From IMG/VR virus record IMGVR_UViG_3300035703_004076, positions 1-64,000 of that record: DNA of 64,000 nt. One strand, given 5' to 3'. The notes below the pieces were generated by a model. The model was not told the origin of the DNA. It did not search any database and saw only the letters and a list, made by a program, of their open reading frames with translations. Below, piece after piece: positions 1 to 7,482 of the stretch (positions are counted from its first letter, which is position 1; every line of letters begins with the position of its first letter). The position numbers and the translations under genes are program-made. This stretch comes from a virus.

Positions 1-2127
1 AACTTCTGGCGTGTTGTTTGTACGATCACACACAACTCGGAAATCGTAAATTCCACGCTTCGATTGAACATCACGAAGGAACGGCTCTACCATGCTTCTG
101 AATGTCTGTCGAGTAAACTCATCGTTGAACTCGAACAAGAGCTTCTTAGAAGCCTTAGAGATTGCCTTCTCAAGTACGATGAACAATCGTCGAACGTTAA
201 TTCGGTCAAATGCACTTGCTTTTGCAAGCAGAGTCTTATCACCGAAGAGAAGTCGTCCCTCACCTGGCTGATCAATAACTGGATTCACAGAGTTCTTATA
301 CAACTCATCTCGATCTGTCTTATCTGGACTGAAGTACAGCTTGATAATGTTCTTAATACGTCCGCGATCATATCCAGCAGGCGACCACCACGCATCTCGT
401 GTGGTTTCTGTTCTTACGCACAATCCAGCGATGTCTGCGTTCAGAGGAACGTCAACATCTTTGTCATTGTACTTGTCAAATTGAACTTTCCATCCGCTGT
501 CCATAACAGCATACGATGTGTTTGCGTTCAATGTGTTTTTGCGATAGTCAACAATATCTTCTGCTTCGCTTCCGAAATTGTCTTTAACAGTATCGAGTGG
601 TGGAGAACAGAAAACAACACAGTCAAGCCGAGTCTCTGCGATGTTGTCAATTACATGATTCGTTAATGCAGCGCCGGCATTTCCCATGATGATGAGAGAT
701 ACATCGATCTTGTCTGCATCTTTGAACAAATCATACGCATCAAACCGTGCTTTCTGAGCTTCAATACCAAGAGAATCATTTCCTCCTGCTAATTGAGATT
801 CATGTGGCTTTGTGAGTGAAGCAAAATCTTTTCGTGGTTGAAGTTTGTCACCCCACTTAGCACTTCCTGCAGGTACAGTTTGATCTGGAAACACAGGATG
901 ATCTGTCCATCGAATATACTTCGACTTACGATTGATAACATCCTTGTAGTACAATGGTGTCCCATCATCCAGTTTTGCGTTTGATGCTTTAGAAAGCTCT
1001 TTGAACTTCTCAAGAATTGTTCCAGGCACTCCTGTAAACTTTCCATTTGCATCAACAACTACAAGATTAAGCTCATCGCCTACAACATTCAACTTTGCAG
1101 CAGCCGACGTTGTAGTAGGCTCACTGAACAAACTAGCATATTGCCATCGTGCAACAAGAGTATCACCATTCAAAGGACTATCGAACGGCTGATCAATTTT
1201 TATGTTTGTGTCATTGGTGATTGCTACTACAGTTCTCTCCTCAAGATTTCGTGTGTTGATTACAACAGATCCAGGAATGAGATACTTTGTAAACTGAGTT
1301 CCAGTTCCTTTAATCCACTCACCTTCGTCAACGTCGGTGCCGCCAACAAGAGTAACACGAGTTTCGGCAGTTCCTGCAAGTTTTGACTCATGAGCAGTCG
1401 CACTAGGACAAACCGATACTGCAATCGAATTGCCCAACTCACCCGGATGACGAGCAACAAACGCACCTACGTTTGCTTGTCCATCAGAAAAATTGAGTGC
1501 ATAGTGATCATCATTTTTAATAAGAGCTCCAAGTCCGTCAGAACTTGCGTTTGCTGCGCCGCTGTAGCACTTAATAACAACAATATCACCTGCTTTAAGT
1601 CCGGCTGGGATAGGAGTTGAATAGTGTACTTCGATTGTATTGTATGGATTTGCATCTGGATCGTGAGCTTCTGATGGATCGTCAAGCTCAACATCACCAA
1701 TTACAAGATCCTCTTGCCCGGGAAGAAATGCTAATGCAATTAAATCTCGGCGTTTTACTGCCGGCTCATCAAGAGTGGCTTCAAGAGACTCTGTGAATTT
1801 AATTTCTAAATTGTCTTTATCAATCGATTCGATTTGAAATGATCTTTCAACATGACTTGTGGTGTCTGCACTTCGCACTACACGCAACTTGTCGCCATAC
1901 GAAAGAAAGTTTGCACAAGAGAAGAACGAGCTTACGATCTCTGGATTCTCATCTGGCTTTCCGAATAACTCGACAAGCTCATTTTCGTGACTAACTAACT
2001 TGATGTGATCTACTGGTCCCCAAAGGAACGGCCCAGCATATGCGCCATCGGTCGTAGAAACCGCAGGTATAATTCCTGTTAAATCGACTTCTTTGAATTG
2101 TACACCTGGTGATATTTGAAATCCCAT
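1..2127 (-). CDS. 18: Contractile tail sheath protein gp18 (C-terminus cut by window edge)
   Basis: This is the contractile tail sheath subunit of a T4-type myovirus; copies stack around the tail tube and contract during DNA ejection. The gene runs off the left edge, so no stop is visible; 709 codons read open from the ATG at 2125-2127. It begins MGFQISPGVQFKEVDLTG, a usual sheath opening. The end visible here carries EFNDEFTRQTFRSMVEPFL and RGIYDFRVVCDRTNN, which belong to the conserved C-terminal sheath domain, so only a short tail is missing. AGGAG lies 8 bases before the ATG and a late promoter about 80 bases upstream. It lies downstream of gp17, as in T4. Family assignment is firm. Confidence 0.95.
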   Translation of the reverse strand, partial: MGFQISPGVQFKEVDLTGIIPAVSTTDGAYAGPFLWGPVDHIKLVSHENELVELFGKPDENPEIVSSFFSCANFLSYGDKLRVVRSADTTSHVERSFQIESIDKDNLEIKFTESLEATLDEPAVKRRDLIALAFLPGQEDLVIGDVELDDPSEAHDPDANPYNTIEVHYSTPIPAGLKAGDIVVIKCYSGAANASSDGLGALIKNDDHYALNFSDGQANVGAFVARHPGELGNSIAVSVCPSATAHESKLAGTAETRVTLVGGTDVDEGEWIKGTGTQFTKYLIPGSVVINTRNLEERTVVAITNDTNIKIDQPFDSPLNGDTLVARWQYASLFSEPTTTSAAAKLNVVGDELNLVVVDANGKFTGVPGTILEKFKELSKASNAKLDDGTPLYYKDVINRKSKYIRWTDHPVFPDQTVPAGSAKWGDKLQPRKDFASLTKPHESQLAGGNDSLGIEAQKARFDAYDLFKDADKIDVSLIIMGNAGAALTNHVIDNIAETRLDCVVFCSPPLDTVKDNFGSEAEDIVDYRKNTLNANTSYAVMDSGWKVQFDKYNDKDVDVPLNADIAGLCVRTETTRDAWWSPAGYDRGRIKNIIKLYFSPDKTDRDELYKNSVNPVIDQPGEGRLLFGDKTLLAKASAFDRINVRRLFIVLEKAISKASKKLLFEFNDEFTRQTFRSMVEPFLRDVQSKRGIYDFRVVCDRTNNTPEV

Positions 2128-2204
2128 GTTCTCGTCTCCTTGAATTAACGTCTGGTTAGCAGCACACTAGACATATTGATCGATGTTGCAATCTTACTAT
2201 GCTT

Positions 2205-2212
2205 TATTTATA
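2205..2212 (-). promoter_or_regulatory. T4-type late promoter (TATAAATA) for gp18
   Basis: The minus strand reads TATAAATA, the exact T4 late promoter -10 element. It lies in the intergenic space between gp17 and gp18, 78 bases before the gp18 start. In T4 this element is read by host polymerase carrying gp55 and gp33. Placement before a major virion gene supports the call. Confidence 0.8.
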
Positions 2213-2246
2213 AAATTGACTTTTTGTGATTGGTTGTTGTAAGGTG

Positions 2247-3959
2247 CTAAAAATCTTCGTCAAAATCAGCATCAAACATCGGGTCTCGATAGAAACCATT
2301 TGAGCCAAACGGAGACTCAGTGTGCTCCCAAACGGTGCCGTCTGCGTCTTTGAACGTCTTTGTGGAGCTGCCATCTTCAATGAATCCAAATGGAAGTAGC
2401 TGTTCTTCCATGTTTGCTGACTTCTCTTCGTAGAGCTTCTTTCTTACATCTGTGTCTGTAATCTCTTTGAATAGCTGCTGGCTCGTCAACCACGAGAAGA
2501 TAACGAGACACGCTACTAGATCGTCGTGACAGCCAGGCTCTGCGGCAAATGAAGAGTGTGTGGCAACGTATGATGTAAGCTCGCAGATAGTATCAAAGTC
2601 TGTGATGACAAGTTTGTCGTTTTCCAAAAGTCCTTTGAGATTTGAACACCCAATCGCTTTGATTTGAATTGTGGTTTTGACACCGAGCTTTGAGTTCTGC
2701 TTAAAGCCAGATGAGAGTTTCTGACCACCACGCCCCATGTTTGTTGTGGAAAAGATAGACTCATATTCAAGATCGTCATGAAGTGTTTGAGCTACCTGAG
2801 AGCCGATTGAGTTTGTCTCGATGAGAACGTGAGCGTCGTTATACTTTCGTGCTACGTTGTAAATCAAGTTTGGATACAACATTGGCGTTATTTGACTGTT
2901 GTAGTATTTCGCCACGAGCTTATATGGCACACTCGTACAGTCCATCACACAAAACGCTGAGTGGTCTAAATTTTGACCCTCTGCTGTATCAACTGCCATG
3001 ACGTACACATGATCTTTCTTTGGGGCTTCGTAAATATGCAAGTCACCAATCTTCTCCGCTGGGTCAGTCCAAGCCATTGTACTTAATTTCGCTGAACTAA
3101 TGAGAGTGTTCGCCGATCCAAGAAAGTCACATCCAAACTCTTGATTGAACTTGTCTTGTCCAAGCTGTTTGATTTGATCTTGTGCCCACGCTTCGTCCCT
3201 GCCGGGCACCACACTCCAGTGAGCTTCTATCGGCACGTAAAGATTGCGCTTGTTGACAGCATCCATCCAGTACTTGTAGAACAAGTTCATTCCGTTCGGC
3301 GTAGACACCATAATCACTTTCGTCGTTGTACCTGAAGAAATCGTAGGATACACAGACGTAATGAACTCTTCTGCGATGTTCTTGGGAACGAACGCAAACT
3401 CGTCTAAGAAGATAATGTTGTAAGTGCTACCTCGTGCTGCCGATGATGCTGTAGCGGCTGCGATGACTTTACTACCGTTCTCAAGCTCTATTGACCCTTT
3501 GTTCCATGACAGAATACCTTGCTGCATCCACAGGGGAATGTGCTCATACGCTAACTGTAGTTTTGCTAGAATATCTCGTGCTGTACTCGCTTTGTTCGCT
3601 AAGATTGCTATGTTCTGCATTGGCCCGAACAGTACCGTCCAGAGAATGTACCCAATCGTGACAGTCGATTTTCCAACTTGGCGAGGAAGTTTCGCTATTG
3701 TAAAGCGATTGTTGATGTATGAGTTGAGTAGTTCTTCTTGAAACGGATACAAATCAAACGGCACAAGCCCACGATCAACGTGTACTATTTTCATATACTT
3801 CTGAATAAAGTATATGGGATCTTTCATACACTTAATGCGCTCTTGAATCTGCTCTTTTGTAAAGACAAACGTGACGCCAGCAGCTTTGAGGTTAGGATTG
3901 CTCTTATAGCTCTTCATGCCGTCTGGCACGATCTGCTGAAAGTTCGTTTCGCTACTCAT
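2247..3959 (-). CDS. 17: Terminase large subunit gp17
   Basis: This is the ATPase-nuclease motor that packages DNA into the prohead through the portal. At 570 residues it is a little shorter than T4 gp17 (610). Walker A is LPRQVGKST at residues 91-99 and Walker B is IIFLDEF with acidic pair D186-E187. VSTPNG near 209-213 fits the coupling motif. In the nuclease half, MAVDTAEG gives D324, VLIETNSIG gives E381 and CHDDL gives D479-D480, matching the metal-binding acidic triad of the family. Its start overlaps the end of gp16 by 8 bases, which suggests translational coupling. The gene order 16-17-18 is that of T4. Confidence 0.97.
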   Translation of the reverse strand: MSSETNFQQIVPDGMKSYKSNPNLKAAGVTFVFTKEQIQERIKCMKDPIYFIQKYMKIVHVDRGLVPFDLYPFQEELLNSYINNRFTIAKLPRQVGKSTVTIGYILWTVLFGPMQNIAILANKASTARDILAKLQLAYEHIPLWMQQGILSWNKGSIELENGSKVIAAATASSAARGSTYNIIFLDEFAFVPKNIAEEFITSVYPTISSGTTTKVIMVSTPNGMNLFYKYWMDAVNKRNLYVPIEAHWSVVPGRDEAWAQDQIKQLGQDKFNQEFGCDFLGSANTLISSAKLSTMAWTDPAEKIGDLHIYEAPKKDHVYVMAVDTAEGQNLDHSAFCVMDCTSVPYKLVAKYYNSQITPMLYPNLIYNVARKYNDAHVLIETNSIGSQVAQTLHDDLEYESIFSTTNMGRGGQKLSSGFKQNSKLGVKTTIQIKAIGCSNLKGLLENDKLVITDFDTICELTSYVATHSSFAAEPGCHDDLVACLVIFSWLTSQQLFKEITDTDVRKKLYEEKSANMEEQLLPFGFIEDGSSTKTFKDADGTVWEHTESPFGSNGFYRDPMFDADFDEDF

Positions 3960-4491
3960 TGTTTGTCTGCTTCTTTGTCATCTGTTTGATGATTTCGTCA
4001 AGCTGTGCTGTGTTACCGACGAACAAGTTGTTATTGACAACTTCTGGTGACGTTTTTGACTTTGTGTGCTCAATCTTTGCTTTCTCTTTGTGTATGTTCA
4101 TCAAGTCTTTCTGTGCTGATGCAATAGCGTTGACCATGAGTGCCACGACTTCATACGCTCGTGGATGTTGACTCTGATCTGCTATCTGCACTAAGTTATT
4201 GAGAGCTTCAACACTACGCTCTGTAATCGTGTAGAGATTTGTGCGAATGTACTGATAGTCTGTGTTCAAGTCTTGCTCAGTCTGTGGCGCAGTGACTGGC
4301 GCTTTTTCATCGAGCTTAATCGGGGCTTGAGCTTTGTACTCACCATTAGAAACTGGCTGAACTGGAATAGCAGCGACTTGCTCTGGCGTCGGCACAAAAG
4401 CGTTTGTGTGAATCGCTTTTAAGTCATCTTCAGTAGCAACAAGTGTGTCACTATCATCATTTTCGTATTGAGCAATAATGTTCTTTGTCAT
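3952..4491 (-). CDS. 16: Terminase small subunit gp16
   Basis: This 179-residue protein is the small terminase, which forms a ring that recognises DNA and stimulates the gp17 ATPase. T4 gp16 has 164 residues. The acidic and Pro-rich N-terminus (residues 1-75) is followed by a helical core with NLYTITERSVEALNNL and HPRAYEVVALMVNAI, the pattern of the central oligomerisation domain of T4-like small terminases. A basic, Lys-rich C-terminus ends inside the gp17 start. Assignment rests on the core pattern plus the conserved position between gp15 and gp17. Confidence 0.9.
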   Translation of the reverse strand: MTKNIIAQYENDDSDTLVATEDDLKAIHTNAFVPTPEQVAAIPVQPVSNGEYKAQAPIKLDEKAPVTAPQTEQDLNTDYQYIRTNLYTITERSVEALNNLVQIADQSQHPRAYEVVALMVNAIASAQKDLMNIHKEKAKIEHTKSKTSPEVVNNNLFVGNTAQLDEIIKQMTKKQTNNE

Positions 4492-4499
4492 TCACTAAT

Positions 4500-5399
4500 T
4501 TATGCCAACTTTGGTCGTCCTACTTTTCCAAGATCCTTAACGCTCTTTGGTTTGAGTGATATTGCAGCGTCTACGTCAGTGCCAGAGTGTGGATCGTAAA
4601 TCTTTCCATCGACAAACGATTCAAGATCAATAGTGTATCCAAAATCATCGTCTTGATAGTTATCTTTTGGTGACTCAGGTGTTGCTGTAATTCTCGTAAT
4701 GCGGGGTATGCTTGACAGCACTTCGTCTTTTTCTAAGTCTTGTGTCAAGTATGCAGCATGAATGTCTGTTTGTACTTTTGTGACAACTTTCTTCTCAACA
4801 ACAGGTCCGTAGAAGATAGCGTTAATGTCAAAGTTGATTGTCCAGACGATGTTTCGGCGTTGCTTCCAGTCATCTTCGTAGTTGTCTGCCATTGATACTG
4901 ACACGAGTGTGATTGCTACGTCATCTGTATAATTCATGCCAGGAATTGAGTCCATCGTGATGGTGTATGCTGGCGTAAAGTACGGTAGTATTTGCTCGAC
5001 TATTTGATTTGCATCATCAACATACTTTGACAGTATTGAGAGTTGCATGGTTATCTTGTACGGCACGCCTTGATATTGACGTATGACGTAGTTTTGATTG
5101 CCATCAATTGGTTGTACGTTGCGTTTGATTGTGTTGAGCTTGCGTGTTGAGTCATACTGAAGTGCGCTGATTTCAAATGAAATGGCAGGAAACTTAAATG
5201 CGAATCCTCGTGCTAAATCTGGATCTTCTGCGAGTCGCACAAGAAACTTTTCTGCCGGCCCATAAACAAGCGGCACTTTGATGCGCTCTTTCTCAGTGCC
5301 AGATGGATGTGTTCGTATCACATAGATGCTCGAAAAGATTTTGCCAAATCCAGCAACGATCTTTTTTAGTGTTGAGTGATAGAACGTGTGTCTGAACAT
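4500..5399 (-). CDS. 15: Tail sheath stabiliser and completion protein gp15
   Basis: This 299-residue protein matches the gp15 family (T4: 272 residues), which caps the finished tail and locks the last sheath ring so that the head can dock. The N-terminal MFRHTFYHSTLKKIVAGFG and the following VPLVYGPAEKFLVRLAEDPD resemble the marine T4-like gp15 opening. Its start codon shares one base with the gp14 stop (TAATG), which suggests coupled translation. The C-terminal 50 residues (after about 240) are acidic and less typical, so this end may vary between phages. The 13-14-15-16 order supports the call. Confidence 0.9.
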   Translation of the reverse strand: MFRHTFYHSTLKKIVAGFGKIFSSIYVIRTHPSGTEKERIKVPLVYGPAEKFLVRLAEDPDLARGFAFKFPAISFEISALQYDSTRKLNTIKRNVQPIDGNQNYVIRQYQGVPYKITMQLSILSKYVDDANQIVEQILPYFTPAYTITMDSIPGMNYTDDVAITLVSVSMADNYEDDWKQRRNIVWTINFDINAIFYGPVVEKKVVTKVQTDIHAAYLTQDLEKDEVLSSIPRITRITATPESPKDNYQDDDFGYTIDLESFVDGKIYDPHSGTDVDAAISLKPKSVKDLGKVGRPKLA

Positions 5400-6238
5400 T
5401 AGAAGTCTTCCTCAGAAAACGGATTGTGTTCAGTGAAGTAAATGACAGAGTTTTCATCAAACTCTTTGTTTTGCCCTTCGTGTGCATCTTCTTCAACGTT
5501 TGCTGTAAGAGCATACTCAGCGTTTTGACCTTTAATTGTTCCGTGCTGAATGTCAAAGTCTCCAAAAACATCTTTTAGAGTGAGATGTCCATCGTGATAC
5601 GAGACAACAATTCCTTTTGCGTGTGCTCCAATAATTGACTCACCTTGATATGCAACTTCGCCAATCTCAAACTCACCTTCACCTTCACTAAGGTCTATTG
5701 CCAGGTGTTGTTCACCTCGTGTGCCAACATCATCAACTTCATCGATGCCAGTCTTAATATCTTCATTAGCAGGCGCAAACAACTCGCACTGTAGATCGTA
5801 TATGTAGAACTCACCAAGATTAAAGAATACGCTATCTTCTTTCACAAACTTGATTTCATAGAGACCAGTCGCAGTGCTCATTGGTAAGTATATGAGATCA
5901 CCCTCTCGTGGTCGAATGAACTCTTTGCCAAGTATTTTGTGAAAGCTCGACCGTGATACAGAGAATGTGATTTGATTGTTAATCTCAAGACCAAACTTTT
6001 TGAAGATGTCTTGATCGCCATCAAACGAGTCGATGTTTTTCACATACACTTCGAGAATGTGATAGTCATTGAAGTGTGCAAGCACATCTTCTCGAAACAC
6101 AGCGTCTATCTTCTCTTGTTTTCTTGGAATGTACACAGCATTGATGCCGTGTATCTTTACGGCTTCTTCTACTAGCTGTTGAACGAGCTGTTGTTCGTTT
6201 TTTTGGTGATAGAGATTGAAATACTTGTTTGTTGCCAC
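5399..6238 (-). CDS. 14: Neck protein gp14 (head completion)
   Basis: This 279-residue protein is the neck protein gp14 (T4: 256 residues), which with gp13 completes the head after packaging and forms the tail attachment site. The start MATNKYFNLYHQKNEQQLVQ and the region VYIPRKQEKIDAVFREDVL follow the marine T4-like gp14 pattern. A long acidic region follows (about residues 155-270), containing GEGEFEIGEVAYQGESIIG, which suggests a small beta-rich insertion. It starts 4 bases after the gp13 stop and overlaps gp15 by one base, so the neck genes form one translational block. Confidence 0.88.
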   Translation of the reverse strand: MATNKYFNLYHQKNEQQLVQQLVEEAVKIHGINAVYIPRKQEKIDAVFREDVLAHFNDYHILEVYVKNIDSFDGDQDIFKKFGLEINNQITFSVSRSSFHKILGKEFIRPREGDLIYLPMSTATGLYEIKFVKEDSVFFNLGEFYIYDLQCELFAPANEDIKTGIDEVDDVGTRGEQHLAIDLSEGEGEFEIGEVAYQGESIIGAHAKGIVVSYHDGHLTLKDVFGDFDIQHGTIKGQNAEYALTANVEEDAHEGQNKEFDENSVIYFTEHNPFSEEDF

Positions 6239-6241
6239 ATT

Positions 6242-7480
6242 CTATCCTACAATAAAATCTGGAGGTAACTGAAACTCTTTCTTGATGCGTTCTTTAAGAA
6301 CATCAAGCTCTGCTTTAGCTTCATCGTAGAGTTGTTGTCCGTTTAGTGTTACGCCACCGGGCAGCCCAATACCACTAAACTTCTTCATGTTTGTGCCCCA
6401 CTGAAGTTTAATGAGCGCACACGCATACTCACGAACGAATTCGTCCATGTAAATTTCTTTGTATGTTGATGGATCGAGCGCAACCCACGCTTCAAATATG
6501 ACGTACTGATCTACAGTCCAGTCTTGCAAGTCAAGAAACACTTTGTCAGTTTTGCGATTGAAGCGAATGCCTTTTGTTCCACGAAACATGAACTCCCATG
6601 TGGAGATGTATCGCTTGTATATGTCATACGTCACAAGATCCGTCGATGCAAGATTGAACATATTGTGAAGTGCAAACTGATACTGAAAGTCAAACATTCC
6701 ACCTAAGTTTCCGCCGATTGTCGATGACTGTTGAGGAATGACGTTTGTAACGCTGATGACTTTTTGATCTAGTGTGACATACTTGTTGTCAACATCACCA
6801 AACGTTGATTTAAGAACTTTTGCTTTTTCCGTTTGACCAGAAACAGAGACGGTTTCTCCTTCTTTGAACGCTACGCCGTTGGTTGATTTGAAACGTATGA
6901 TTCGATTATCAACGGTTTTGTCGTATGCTGTTCCTGTTGCGCCACTCTCATCACCTACTAATACAACACCACGAATAACATCTGCTGTATAGTCTGTTTC
7001 TAGCTTGAGGGTCGATGCAGTAATTCTGTGTTTAAGATAGCACCGTTCAACACCATCAAAGTGATAGTCTCGAAAGTACATAAGTGCTTCATCAATACGA
7101 TCTTCTACTTGATCGTCGTCTACGTTAATTTCTATAACTGGTGCACCAAGTCTGCGTAAACACCAATGAATGAGTTCTGTTCGCCCTAAGTTTGATGTGA
7201 TTCCATCAGAGTCTACTGAGTTGTCTGTAGAATCAAAAACATCAAGAAGGTAACTGACAAGAATAACATCTCCAGTCTGTGGAGGAACAGTAAATGTTAT
7301 CACTGCGCCTGCAAGAACGTAGTCATTTGTTTCTTGTTGTGATGATGCGTTTTGCAGAACACCGTTCAAAAACACTTGCTCAGTGTTTGGGTTTGGTATA
7401 TTTGCCAAAGTGAATGTAGTGTTTGTTGAGTCTATTGGCCCCGTAGGTTTTTCTCTACAAACGAATGACTGTGTTGGCAT
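6242..7480 (-). CDS. 13: Neck protein gp13 with an extra N-terminal fibre-type module
   Basis: Residues from about 95 to 412 match neck protein gp13: GRTELIHWCLRRLGAPVIEI, DDDQVEDRIDEALMYFRDYHF and DQYVIFEAWVALDPSTYKEI are typical, and the gene directly precedes gp14. T4 gp13 has 309 residues, so this one is about 100 longer. The surplus is at the N-terminus: residues 8-88 (TFTLANIP, EQVFLNGVLQ, FTVPPQTGDVILVSY) form a small beta-module that also occurs in the nearby fibre genes at 17452-19680 and 19801-22371 and in the 29301-38189 protein. A neck protein carrying a fibre module is unusual and could give an extra binding surface at the collar. That function is inference. Confidence 0.88.
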   Translation of the reverse strand: MPTQSFVCREKPTGPIDSTNTTFTLANIPNPNTEQVFLNGVLQNASSQQETNDYVLAGAVITFTVPPQTGDVILVSYLLDVFDSTDNSVDSDGITSNLGRTELIHWCLRRLGAPVIEINVDDDQVEDRIDEALMYFRDYHFDGVERCYLKHRITASTLKLETDYTADVIRGVVLVGDESGATGTAYDKTVDNRIIRFKSTNGVAFKEGETVSVSGQTEKAKVLKSTFGDVDNKYVTLDQKVISVTNVIPQQSSTIGGNLGGMFDFQYQFALHNMFNLASTDLVTYDIYKRYISTWEFMFRGTKGIRFNRKTDKVFLDLQDWTVDQYVIFEAWVALDPSTYKEIYMDEFVREYACALIKLQWGTNMKKFSGIGLPGGVTLNGQQLYDEAKAELDVLKERIKKEFQLPPDFIVG

Positions 7481-7482
7481 AA

